Origin: Pseudomonas fluorescens Q2-87
GTDB lineage: Bacteria; Pseudomonadota; Gammaproteobacteria; Pseudomonadales; Pseudomonadaceae
Length of the DNA stretch: 64,000 bases
Direction of reading: 5' to 3'
Assembly (NCBI RefSeq): GCF_000281895.1
Contig: NZ_CM001558.1
Coordinates: 1,926,556 to 1,990,555, forward strand
Part shown: positions 44,309 to 52,464 of the stretch, piece after piece
How the letters are laid out: each line of letters opens with the position of its first letter
Position numbering within the stretch: position 1 is the stretch's first letter
Position numbers and translations under genes: made by a program
Notes under the pieces: model-generated
Seen by the model: only the letters and a program-made list of their open reading frames with translations
Told to the model about the DNA's origin: nothing
Database searches by the model: none

Positions 44309-45368
44309 AGTCGCTCTGATGCTGCTGGCGCTGCTCAGTGGTTGTGACGATGCGCAGCCGCCGCAGAAAGGCTTTGCCGGCCTCGGCGATCAGGCGGTCG
44401 CGTTCACCCCGGTGGTGCCGGGACGGGTGTTCAGTTTTCCGGCCGACCATGGCATCCACGATGGCTTTCGCATCGAGTGGTGGTACGTCACCGCCAATCT
44501 CAAGGATGCCCAAGGTCATGATTTCGGCGTGCAATGGACACTGTTTCGCAGCGCCTTGAACGCTGGCCCTCAAGCCAATGGCTGGCGCAACCAGACCATC
44601 TGGCTTGGCCACGCCGCCGTCACGTCCGCCACCGTGCACCATGCCGCCGAACGTTATGCGCGAGGCGGCGTAGGGCAGGCCGGCGTGCAGGCGACGCCTT
44701 TCGATGCCTGGGTCGACGACTGGCGCTTCAGCAGCGTGGCTTCGGCGGCCGACCCTCTGGCGGACATGCGATTGCAAGCCCATGACTCGCGCTTCAGCTA
44801 TGCCTTGCGACTCACCTCGACCCGTCCGCTGGTGTTGCAGGGTGACAAGGGGTTCAGCCAGAAATCCGAACAAGGCCAGGCGTCGTACTATTACAGCCAG
44901 CCGTTTTTCCAGGCCAGCGGCGAACTGGAAATCGACGGCCAGCGCTATCAGGTCAGCGGCCCGGCCTGGCTGGACCGCGAGTGGAGCAGCCAGCCGCTGA
45001 CCGCCAACCAGACCGGGTGGGACTGGTTCTCCCTGCACCTGGGCAGCGGTGAGCATGTGATGCTGTATCGCATGCGCCACAAAAACGGCGCGCCTTACCT
45101 GACGGGCACCTGGATCGATACCCGGGGCCAGGCGCAAACCCTGCAGGCCGGGGAAATCGACCTGGAGCCGCTGGACACTGGCAAGGTCGCCGGCCGCTCG
45201 ATGCCGATGCGCTGGGCGATCAGGATTCCCGGCAAGCAGCTCGATATCACCACCGATGCCCTGAACGCCAATGCCTGGATGAACCTGCGCATTCCCTATT
45301 GGGAAGGTCCGGTGCAACTTCATGGCAGCCACGACGGCACTGGCTATCTGGAAATGACCGGCTACTGA
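44298..45368 (+). CDS. AttH/CrtC-like lipocalin-fold lipoprotein
   Basis: A 356-aa protein with signal peptide and lipobox 'ALLSGC' (Cys about residue 17) followed by Asp-Asp. The body has the AttH (PF07143) pattern: 'HGIHDGFRIEWWYVTANL' near 52-69, 'QWTLFRSAL' and 'SGPAWLDREWSSQPL' in the second half. Related to hydroxyneurosporene hydratase CrtC in fold, but in this operon context it is a partner of the ABC/FtsX transporter. The ATG at 44298 lies inside the end of the permease gene. Confidence 0.85.
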   Translation: MKIRVALMLLALLSGCDDAQPPQKGFAGLGDQAVAFTPVVPGRVFSFPADHGIHDGFRIEWWYVTANLKDAQGHDFGVQWTLFRSALNAGPQANGWRNQTIWLGHAAVTSATVHHAAERYARGGVGQAGVQATPFDAWVDDWRFSSVASAADPLADMRLQAHDSRFSYALRLTSTRPLVLQGDKGFSQKSEQGQASYYYSQPFFQASGELEIDGQRYQVSGPAWLDREWSSQPLTANQTGWDWFSLHLGSGEHVMLYRMRHKNGAPYLTGTWIDTRGQAQTLQAGEIDLEPLDTGKVAGRSMPMRWAIRIPGKQLDITTDALNANAWMNLRIPYWEGPVQLHGSHDGTGYLEMTGY

Positions 45369-45434
45369 CAATTGCTGGAACTCCCCGCGAACGTCGACCC
45401 TCATAGGTTATGAATGTCTTGCACGGAGCCCGTG

Positions 45435-45677
45435 ATGAGCGATGACCTCAAACCTCCGTCGCTGGCTGATTGGCAGCGGCTGTTCGACGACAAAGCCTAT
45501 TGGCAGCAGTCCCCCGACGCTCATTTCACAGAGTTGATGCGGGTGGCTGATGACTTGTTCGGTCTCGGCGCCATCGACCTGACGCAATGGCAGGATTTGA
45601 AAACGAGGGCCGAGCAGCTTCACCAGCGCTCCCCCGATGCCAATGTGGCTGAAGAAGTCGCCGACCCTGATGCCTGA
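45435..45677 (+). CDS. 80-aa soluble protein of unknown function
   Basis: The ATG at 45435 follows GGAG; an in-frame ATG at 45414 is less well placed. The protein is helical and acidic with 'LADWQRLFDDKAYWQQSP' at the N-terminal end and 'DLTQWQDLKTRAEQLHQR' later. No known domain recognised. It sits between the AttH lipoprotein and another tiny protein, 28 bases upstream of the latter, and is likely co-transcribed with it. Confidence 0.65.
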   Translation: MSDDLKPPSLADWQRLFDDKAYWQQSPDAHFTELMRVADDLFGLGAIDLTQWQDLKTRAEQLHQRSPDANVAEEVADPDA

Positions 45678-45705
45678 CCCAGGTTGAACGACCAAGGAGT
45701 TCGCT

Positions 45706-45879
45706 ATGAAGCACAGCCCCGATCAACCCCAGCAAAACCCTGATGACCCGGCGCTGCCCGGCGAAGTGGAACGCGACAACGATGCCTTGCGACCCAACGA
45801 TCCGGCCAAGCGCAAACAGGAGCAGGGTCACCCCGGGGCAGGGGAAACCGATGCGCAAAAGACCGGGCGGCGTGGTTGA
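45706..45879 (+). CDS. 57-aa disordered protein
   Basis: AAGGAG at 45694-45699 precedes the ATG at 45706. The product is rich in Pro, Asp, Gln, Lys and Gly ('PDQPQQNPDDPALPGEVERD') and has no hydrophobic residues in runs, so it should be intrinsically disordered. No family known to me. The good ribosome-binding site and codon pattern support it being real. Confidence 0.6.
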   Translation: MKHSPDQPQQNPDDPALPGEVERDNDALRPNDPAKRKQEQGHPGAGETDAQKTGRRG

Positions 45880-46212
45880 GGCCAGGCGTACTGGTCAATA
45901 TATAAAAAACTGTTAATGAAAGTGTAACTTGCCGTTACTTTGCGCCTTTCATTGTCCAGAATTCTTGTCCGCTATTTATTTGTATAGATATTTGTACAAA
46001 AAAGTATCTAAAGATATGGATGCCAGTGGCGTGGGAGTTTCCTTGACTGGGCTCGGAGGCAGGCTCCAATGCGGCCACTGCGCGGCCGAGCGGGAGCAAG
46101 CGCCCTCGCCACGGGTTCGGTTTGCAAAGGTTTTGTGTAACTGTGACCAAGGTAAACAATTATTTAAACAGGCTCGCGGACATAACCAGGAAGTTCCACT
46201 ATTATTGTCCCC
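45880..46212. other. Gene-poor AT-rich stretch downstream of hcp
   Basis: No frame here has a convincing ribosome-binding site; the 137-codon plus-strand frame from 45929 has biased, Cys-rich, unlikely composition. GTAAC-TTGCC-GTTAC (45924-45938) is a small palindrome in AT-rich sequence that could be a promoter element. I see no tRNA or repeat in it. Confidence 0.4.
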
Positions 46213-46275
46213 GTTCGCCCAGTGTCAGGCTCTTTACCAGTGCATGGAATGCCGAGGCCGTCCCACTGGGCGAAC
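46213..46275. repeat. Perfect 12-bp inverted repeat around a 39-base loop
   Basis: GTTCGCCCAGTG (46213-46224) pairs perfectly with CACTGGGCGAAC (46264-46275). No T-run follows on either strand, so it is not an ordinary terminator. It lies 80 bases downstream of the hcp stop. It could be an RNA structure protecting the hcp transcript, part of a small RNA, or a protein target. Confidence 0.6.
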
Positions 46276-46355
46276 ACCTTTCGATGTCAAACATCACCCA
46301 TCATTTAATGAACATCGGTCAGTAGAACCGACCGGTGCATGACGTTGCTTTCGAA

Positions 46356-46874
46356 TTAGCCGGCGGCAGGTACACGCCAGTCGTCGGCACCCATGGTGCT
46401 GCACGCGACGTGATCCCACCTGATCTTGCGAAACGAGAAATGTACATCTTGCAGATGAGTGAAATGCGAATTCGCCGGGTCTTGGCAGTTATGCATGTAG
46501 TCCTTGATCTCGACGATGATCGCGTCCTCCAGCGTGGTGGTGTAGTAGTGCTCCTGGATGCCGGCGGCCGAAGTGCGGTACCACTTGATTTCAACGATGA
46601 CCAGTACTTCGCCTTCGGTCATCGCTTGCAGCAGCAGCGGCGAGGCCTTGTCGAACACCTTCGTGACGACCAAGGGGCTGTGTACACGTTGGCCGGTTGG
46701 CTGTCCGGACTGTGGGTCGCGCGGAATGGATACCTGGTGCTGGAAGCCCTGCACCATGATCTGGTCTGTGTGACCTTCCTGGTAAGTGTTGCCCACCGAA
46801 TCGGCGGTAAACGCGCCTGCAGTGATCTCGCCTTGTTTGGTGCCTACGATGGACATATACGCTGGGGTAGCCAA
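46356..46874 (-). CDS. hcp: Hcp (TssD), type VI secretion tube protein, TTG start
   Basis: A 172-aa Hcp1-family protein: 'ATPAYMSIVGTKQGEI' at the N-terminus, then 'GNTYQEGHTDQIMVQGFQHQV' over two strands, 'HSPLVVTKVFDKASPLLLQAM' and 'ISF/VHFSFRKIRWDH' at the end. Hcp hexamers form the T6SS tube and carry small effectors. The start is a TTG at 46874 with AGGAG about 7 bases upstream; there is no ATG before residue 7. The frame stays open 108 codons upstream without a ribosome-binding site. No other T6SS gene, effector or immunity gene is adjacent, so it is an orphan copy. Confidence 0.93.
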   Translation of the reverse strand: MATPAYMSIVGTKQGEITAGAFTADSVGNTYQEGHTDQIMVQGFQHQVSIPRDPQSGQPTGQRVHSPLVVTKVFDKASPLLLQAMTEGEVLVIVEIKWYRTSAAGIQEHYYTTTLEDAIIVEIKDYMHNCQDPANSHFTHLQDVHFSFRKIRWDHVACSTMGADDWRVPAAG

Positions 46875-47173
46875 TGGATGCTCTCCTTCCTGGATAACTA
46901 AAGGGCCCCGGGGCGGGAAATCGACCGGGGTGGCCTGACGGTTATCAAGTGCTGTGCCAGTTTTGCCAATGTCTTTTAAATCAACGGGTTGAACAGGTCC
47001 GCTGACGAGTTGCCCTCCAGATATACCGAAAAACACCCAAGCAATTGCGCGGCTCAATGCAGCTCCTCGCACACTGACCAAACCCGCGGGACCTGCACCG
47101 CACGACCTGCCCGACGCACCCAGCGGCAGCCAGTGCCGTGCAATTTGTTGCCGTTTCGGCTGAAGGCTTGTGC
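46875..47173. other. Upstream region of hcp, no independent gene supported
   Basis: About 300 bases between the end of hglS and the hcp start. The hcp frame continues open through it. Some of that translation looks protein-like ('GKTGTALDNRQATPVDFPPR'), but I see no start with a ribosome-binding site. Presumably it holds the hcp promoter; no clear -24/-12 or -35/-10 pair was found by eye. Confidence 0.35.
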
Positions 47174-48550
47174 CTACAGACCCAACGCCGCCCTGCACTC
47201 ATCAATGGAGCGCTGTTGCGTCTGGGCATACAAGCCCAGCTCATCGATGGTCGTGCACCCCAGCGCCTCTTCGAAGGCCTGGCGGTTGGATTGCCCGGCG
47301 TAATGGCTCTGGGCGGCATCGCCGAGGTTCGACTGGAAGATCCCTGCGGCGCTGACGGGCAGGAAGTCCTCGTAGACCAAGGGCTCGGCACGCAGGTATT
47401 GCTGTTCCAACAGATGTTCGAGTGTGACGGACTGCCCGAGCGTGCCCTTGGCGGCGAGGCCCTTCGGCGTTACGAAATAGCGAAAGTACGCCAGTGCTTG
47501 CCGGCGCAAATCATCAGCATTGTCGGGGAAAGGCGCAAAGTGTTCGGCCATCAGCGCGTTGTAGCGCTCGGCGTTGGCTTCGTTGGGGAATTCCCCGAGG
47601 GCATCGCGGGCCGCGTTGAGCAATTGGTCGTAAAGCGCGCGGCCTTTTGGCGTGAGGGCGGCGCCGCGTTGTTCGATTTCGCCAAAGCGGGCGCTGTGGC
47701 TGCCCTGGCTCTGTGGCTGGTCGGTGAAGGCGACGGGCTCGTCGAGTGCCTTGAAACTGGTCTGGCGCAACAGGATCGGGCATTGGCGGCGGGGAGGGCC
47801 TTCGATCACGGCTTTGGGGGTGATGCCGTGCACGGGCATCTGGGCCTGGACGATATCGATGTCCAGGGTGCGCGGCGTCAGGTGGTTGATGTGTGGCCCC
47901 TTGAAGGCCACCACGTCGGCGATCAGGCGATGCTGGGCGCTCAGTTGCCGGTATTGTTCTGCGGTGACGGTGGCGCTGTGGTGCCAGCGAAAGGTCTCCA
48001 ATGCTTGTAGGACGAAGTCATCAGCCTGCGGCGCCGTCAGGCCACCCTGGCGTTCGGCCAGATCGATGAGGTCGAGGGCGCTGGCGGTGAATATCTGACG
48101 TTTATCCAGCACCGATTCGGCAAACGCCCGTAGCTCGGCGTTCTCGATCAATTCCAGGCGCAGCAGCGAGGTGAACACGCGGAACGGGCTGACTTGCAAT
48201 GCGGTTTCATGCACCGCGCGAAATGCGGTGGAATGCACCGGCACCCCGGCCGGCGTCAGGTCGTAATAACCCACCGGCTGCATGCCCATGACCGCGAACA
48301 GGCGGCCCAAGGTCGCCAACTCTGCGGCGGTGCCGACGCGGATCGCGCCATGGCGTTCCAGGTCCAGACGCTGCAGTTCGCCGGTGTTGCGCAGGTGGTC
48401 GGCCAGGGGCGGATCTTCTGCCAGCACCTGGGCGTTGGTTTGCTCGACCAATTTCATCAGTGCGCCATACAGCGGCACCTCGTCGCGGTACATGTCGGAC
48501 ATCGCTCTGGAGAAGCGCTGGCGGATCAGGTCGGGACTGATGAAGCTCAT
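47174..48550 (-). CDS. hglS: 2-oxoadipate dioxygenase/decarboxylase (HglS, DUF1338)
   Basis: A 458-aa VOC-fold enzyme that converts 2-oxoadipate to D-2-hydroxyglutarate in D-lysine/pipecolate catabolism. His67 ('ERHGAIRVG'), His223 ('GPHINHLTPRTLDID') and Glu291 ('SARFGEIEQRG') line up, with a constant 3-residue offset, with the iron ligands I recall for P. putida HglS (His70, His226, Glu294). Length also matches. It lies 86 bases downstream of glcF on the same strand and may share its transcript, which would place a hydroxyacid producer beside a hydroxyacid oxidase. Confidence 0.9.
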   Translation of the reverse strand: MSFISPDLIRQRFSRAMSDMYRDEVPLYGALMKLVEQTNAQVLAEDPPLADHLRNTGELQRLDLERHGAIRVGTAAELATLGRLFAVMGMQPVGYYDLTPAGVPVHSTAFRAVHETALQVSPFRVFTSLLRLELIENAELRAFAESVLDKRQIFTASALDLIDLAERQGGLTAPQADDFVLQALETFRWHHSATVTAEQYRQLSAQHRLIADVVAFKGPHINHLTPRTLDIDIVQAQMPVHGITPKAVIEGPPRRQCPILLRQTSFKALDEPVAFTDQPQSQGSHSARFGEIEQRGAALTPKGRALYDQLLNAARDALGEFPNEANAERYNALMAEHFAPFPDNADDLRRQALAYFRYFVTPKGLAAKGTLGQSVTLEHLLEQQYLRAEPLVYEDFLPVSAAGIFQSNLGDAAQSHYAGQSNRQAFEEALGCTTIDELGLYAQTQQRSIDECRAALGL

Positions 48551-48636
48551 GGCGGGCGTTCCTGGTTCGGCTGATGGAAAGTGAAGGAAAGATCGCAGCC
48601 TTCGCTTGCCCCGACAAACGAAGAATCTTCAGGACT

Positions 48637-49857
48637 TCATTCTGCCAGGGACTGATCCACCAGCTCGATCCAGTGCCGCACGGGCGTGCGGCCGGCGCCG
48701 TCGAGGTGGTTCTGGCAGCCGACGTTGGCGGTGACGATCAGCTCCGGCTGGCCGCTTTCCAGCGCATTGAGGCGATTGTCGCGCAATTGCCGCGCCAGGG
48801 CCGGCTGGGTCAGCGAATAGGTGCCGGCCGAGCCGCAACACAAATGGCTGTCGGGCACGTGGGTGAGGTTGAAGCCCAGGCGCGTCAGCAAGGCTTCGAT
48901 GCGGCCACCGAGTTTTTGTCCGTGCTGCAAAGTGCAGGGGCAATGGACGGCGATGCGTTGGTTCCTCGCCGCGCAAATCTGTTCCAGCGGTTCCTTGCCG
49001 AGTACCTGCACCAGATCCAGGGCCCGCTCGCTCACCCGTTTTGCCTTGGCGGCATAAGCGCGGTCGTGTTCCAGCAGGTGCCCGTAGTCCTTGATGAACG
49101 CACCACAGCCGCTGGCGGTCTGGACGATGGCTTCGGCGCCGTTTTCCAAGTGCGGCCACCAGGCGTCGATGTTCTGTCGGGCGCGGTCCAGCCCGGTCGC
49201 CTGGGCGTCGAGGTGATAATCCAGGGCGCCGCAGCAACCCGCCTCGCGGCTGGGAATGACGCTGATGCCCAGACGGTCCAGCACCCGTGCGGCCGAGGCG
49301 TTGGTGTTGGGCGAGAGGCCCGGCTGTACGCAGCCTTCGAGCATCAATACCGTACGTCCATGCCGGACCGCTGGTCGCTCGCCCTCAGGCGCGGAGCGTC
49401 GCGGCAGTTTGGCGCCCAGGCTCGTCGACAGCAGGGGGCGAAACACCGTCCCCAGGCGCAGCAGGGCCTTGAACCGCTGGGGGCTGCTCGCCAGGGTTCG
49501 CAGGCCCAGGCGCAGCGCCCGTTGGCCGACGGGACGGGGCACGCTTGCATCCACCACCGCGCGGCCGATATCCAGCAAGTTGTGGTAATCCACACCGGAC
49601 GGGCAGGTTGTTTCGCAGTTGCGACACGACAGGCAGCGATCCAGGTGCAGCTGCGTGCTGGCGGTTGCAGGCTGGCCTTCGAGCACTTGTTTGATCAGGT
49701 AGATGCGCCCCCGCGGGCCGTCCAGTTCATCGCCGAGCAATTGATAGGTCGGGCAGGTGGCGTTGCAGAAACCACAATGCACGCAGCTGCGCAGGATCCG
49801 TTCGGCTTCCTCGGCTCGGGGCAGGTGTTTGGCTTCGTCGCTGAAACGGGTTTGCAT
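48637..49857 (-). CDS. glcF: Glycolate oxidase iron-sulfur subunit GlcF
   Basis: A 406-aa protein with two 4Fe-4S motifs, 'CVHCGFCNATCP' (about residues 25-36) and 'CLSCRNCETTCP' (about 76-87). Two CCG domains follow ('EAGCCGALDYH' and 'HLCCGSAGTY'). It passes electrons from the flavin subunits of glycolate oxidase towards the respiratory chain. The ATG at 49857 begins 1 base after the glcE stop. Confidence 0.93.
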   Translation of the reverse strand: MQTRFSDEAKHLPRAEEAERILRSCVHCGFCNATCPTYQLLGDELDGPRGRIYLIKQVLEGQPATASTQLHLDRCLSCRNCETTCPSGVDYHNLLDIGRAVVDASVPRPVGQRALRLGLRTLASSPQRFKALLRLGTVFRPLLSTSLGAKLPRRSAPEGERPAVRHGRTVLMLEGCVQPGLSPNTNASAARVLDRLGISVIPSREAGCCGALDYHLDAQATGLDRARQNIDAWWPHLENGAEAIVQTASGCGAFIKDYGHLLEHDRAYAAKAKRVSERALDLVQVLGKEPLEQICAARNQRIAVHCPCTLQHGQKLGGRIEALLTRLGFNLTHVPDSHLCCGSAGTYSLTQPALARQLRDNRLNALESGQPELIVTANVGCQNHLDGAGRTPVRHWIELVDQSLAE

Positions 49858-49858
49858 A

Positions 49859-50917
49859 TCAGAACTCCGGGTACATCCGGCCGGGATTGAACAGCCCCAA
49901 GGGATCGAGCTGGGCCTTGAGCTGGCGGTGATAGCGCAGCAACGCCGGGGCCAGCGGTTGGAAAGGGGTATCGGTGGCGCCATGACGGTAACAGGTGGCG
50001 TGACCGCCCAATTCATGGGCCAGGGCCTGCACCGTATCGGCATCGGTTTTCAGCCAGCGTTGTGCGCCGCCCCAATCGATCAACTGTGCGCCGGGCAGGG
50101 TGAGTGGACCGGTAGGGTTGGGCAGCGACAGGCGCCACAGCGGCAAGCCTTCATCAAAAAAAGCCAGCCGGTGCTCGTTGAGTGCCGTCCAGTATTGATC
50201 GTCGATCACTTCGCCGCCGAAGCGATCATGGGCAGCGCTGACCGAACCTTCGCCACCTTCCAGGCGCAGATGCAAACAGCTCCCGTCGTGGCTGGCCGCA
50301 CTCAGAGGCAACGGCTGCCGGCCCCATTCGGTGAGTTTTTCCAGGGCTTGGGCGCTGCTCATTTCCAGGCGGATACTCAGGCTGTGGCGAGGTTTGGGCA
50401 GCACCTTCAACGACACTTCCGTGATGACCCCCAGGCAGCCGAAACTGCCGGCCAGCAGGCGCGACAGGTCATAGCCGGCGACGTTTTTCATCACTTCGCC
50501 GCCGAACCGCAACAAGGAGCCGTGGCCGCTGATCAGGCGGGTGCCAAGGACGAAATCGCGCACCGAACCGGCCCAGGGGCGACGTGGCCCCGACAGCCCG
50601 GTGGCGACCATGCCGCCCACCGTGGCGTTGTCGCCGAACGCCGGCGGCTCGCAGGGCAACCGTTGTCCGGCGGCGTCCAGGGTCGCGAGCAATTCTTGTA
50701 GCGCAGTGCCGGCGCGGGCGGTGATGACCAGTTCGGTGGGGTCGTAGTGGACGATGCCGCGATGGACGCGGGTGTCGAGCACTTCGCCGGCCACTTCACG
50801 TCCCAGGAAGGCCTTGCTGTTACCGCCCTGGATGCGCAGCGGCGTGGCGCTGTCCCGGGCACGGTTGACCTGGTCCAGCAACGACGCGCTGGCGTCGCAA
50901 TTTGCTTCGCCGGTCAT
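49859..50917 (-). CDS. glcE: Glycolate oxidase subunit GlcE
   Basis: A 352-aa FAD-binding type 4 protein. It has the conserved PP-loop 'PLRIQGGNSKAFLG' and 'GDNATVGGMVATGLSGPRRPWAGSVRDFVLG' spread over the FAD site, typical of GlcE. It lacks the long C-terminal substrate domain of GlcD and ends 'LDPLGLFNPGRMYPEF'. The ATG shares a base with the glcD stop (TGATG). Confidence 0.93.
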   Translation of the reverse strand: MTGEANCDASASLLDQVNRARDSATPLRIQGGNSKAFLGREVAGEVLDTRVHRGIVHYDPTELVITARAGTALQELLATLDAAGQRLPCEPPAFGDNATVGGMVATGLSGPRRPWAGSVRDFVLGTRLISGHGSLLRFGGEVMKNVAGYDLSRLLAGSFGCLGVITEVSLKVLPKPRHSLSIRLEMSSAQALEKLTEWGRQPLPLSAASHDGSCLHLRLEGGEGSVSAAHDRFGGEVIDDQYWTALNEHRLAFFDEGLPLWRLSLPNPTGPLTLPGAQLIDWGGAQRWLKTDADTVQALAHELGGHATCYRHGATDTPFQPLAPALLRYHRQLKAQLDPLGLFNPGRMYPEF

Positions 50918-52416
50918 CAAAAGCGCTCCAGTTCGGGAAACGGCAACTGCCCCCCATGTATATGCATGGCGCCAAACTCGGCGCAGCGGTGCAGGGTGGG
51001 AATGTTCTTGCCGGGATTGAGCAGCCCTTCGGGATCGAACGCTGCCTTGACCGCGTGGAACAGCTTCAATTCGTCGCTGTTGAACTGCGTGCACATCTGA
51101 TTGATTTTCTCCCGGCCGACGCCGTGCTCGCCGGTGATGCTGCCGCCGACCTCAACGCACAGCTCAAGGATTTTTCCGCCCAGGGCCTCGGCGCGCTCCA
51201 ATTCGCCGGGCTGGTTGGCATCGAACAGGATCAGCGGGTGCATGTTGCCGTCGCCGGCGTGAAACACGTTGGCGACCCGCAGGTCATGTTCGGCACCCAG
51301 GCTGGCGATGCGTTGCAGCACCTGGGGCAAGGCGCGGCGTGGAATGGTGCCATCCATGCAGTAATAATCCGGCGCCAGGCGACCCACCGCCGGGAACGCA
51401 TTCTTGCGTCCGGCCCAGAACCGCAGCCGCTCGGCCTCGTCCCGCGCCTGGCGTACTTCGGTGGCACCGGCCTGTCCCAACACCTGGCGGACCCGTTCGC
51501 AGTCGTCGTGGACATCGGCCTCGACCCCGTCCAATTCGCACAGCAGGATGGCTTCGGCGTCCACCGGATAGCCGGCGTGAATGAAGTCCTCGGCGGCGCG
51601 GATCGCCAGGTTGTCCATCATCTCCAGGCCGCCGGGGATGATCCCGGCGGCGATGATGTCGGCCACCGCTCGCCCGGCCTTGTCCACCGAATCGAAACTG
51701 GCCAGCAGCACCTTGGCGACCTGGGGCCGGGGCAACAGCTTGACCGTCACTTCGGTGATCACCCCCAGCAGGCCTTCGGAGCCGGTAAACAGCGCCAGCA
51801 GGTCCAGGCCCGGCGAGTCCAGGGCCTCGCTGCCAAGGGTCAGGCGTTCGCCTTCGATGGTGAGGATTTCCAGCTTCAACAGGTTGTGCACCGTCAGGCC
51901 GTACTTGAGGCAATGCACGCCGCCGGCGTTCTCCGCGACGTTGCCGCCGATGGAACAAGCGATCTGTGACGAGGGATCCGGCGCGTAATACAGCCCGAAC
52001 GGTGCTGCCGCCTGGGAAATCGCCAGGTTGCGCACACCCGGCTGAAGCCGTGCGGTGCGGGCATCCGGGTCGATGTGCAGGATCTGGTTGAAGCCCGCCA
52101 TTACCAGCAAAACGCCGCTTTCCAGAGGCAGGGCGCCGCCGGACAGACCGGTCCCGGCCCCTCTGGCGACCACCGGTACATGTTGGCCATGGCAGAGCTT
52201 GAGCAGTGCCTGGACCTGTTCGACTCGCCTGGGCAATACCACCAGCATCGGCGTGGTACGGTACGCCGAGAGACCGTCGCATTCATAGGGCTTGAGGTCT
52301 TCGTCGCGGTGGAGGATTTCCAGGTCTGGCAGTTGGGCCTGCATGGTCTTGAGCAAGGCCTGTTTGTCCACCTTCGGCAGAGGGCCGTCGAGGTGTTCGT
52401 CGTAGAGGATGTTCAT
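50917..52416 (-). CDS. glcD: Glycolate oxidase catalytic subunit GlcD
   Basis: A 499-aa flavoprotein: FAD-binding type 4 domain with 'VPVVARGAGTGLSGGALP' (about 82-99) and 'SIGGNVAENAGGVHCLKYGLT' split around residue 155. The FAD-oxidase C-terminal domain has 'VANVFHAGDGNMHPLI' and 'GSITGEHGVGREK'. It oxidises glycolate, and often D-lactate, to the keto acid. It heads glcDEF. No GlcC regulator is next to it. Confidence 0.93.
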   Translation of the reverse strand: MNILYDEHLDGPLPKVDKQALLKTMQAQLPDLEILHRDEDLKPYECDGLSAYRTTPMLVVLPRRVEQVQALLKLCHGQHVPVVARGAGTGLSGGALPLESGVLLVMAGFNQILHIDPDARTARLQPGVRNLAISQAAAPFGLYYAPDPSSQIACSIGGNVAENAGGVHCLKYGLTVHNLLKLEILTIEGERLTLGSEALDSPGLDLLALFTGSEGLLGVITEVTVKLLPRPQVAKVLLASFDSVDKAGRAVADIIAAGIIPGGLEMMDNLAIRAAEDFIHAGYPVDAEAILLCELDGVEADVHDDCERVRQVLGQAGATEVRQARDEAERLRFWAGRKNAFPAVGRLAPDYYCMDGTIPRRALPQVLQRIASLGAEHDLRVANVFHAGDGNMHPLILFDANQPGELERAEALGGKILELCVEVGGSITGEHGVGREKINQMCTQFNSDELKLFHAVKAAFDPEGLLNPGKNIPTLHRCAEFGAMHIHGGQLPFPELERF

Positions 52417-52464
52417 GGGTTATACCTTCGAAAACGGTGACCCGTGGTATTGCTTTTATAGGGA

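Noticed and set aside
46213..46275. Integron attC site
   Set aside because: Arms are perfect and begin GTT / end AAC, the wrong orientation for the R''...R' boxes of attC, and there is no integrase or cassette nearby.
45929..46342. 137-codon plus-strand ORF in the gene-poor region after hcp
   Set aside because: No ribosome-binding site, odd Cys/His-rich composition and it crosses the perfect hairpin; not credible as a protein.
46875..47198. 108-codon N-terminal extension of Hcp
   Set aside because: Hcp proteins start at the equivalent of the TTG at 46874, which has AGGAG upstream; the extension overlaps the end of hglS and has no start signal.
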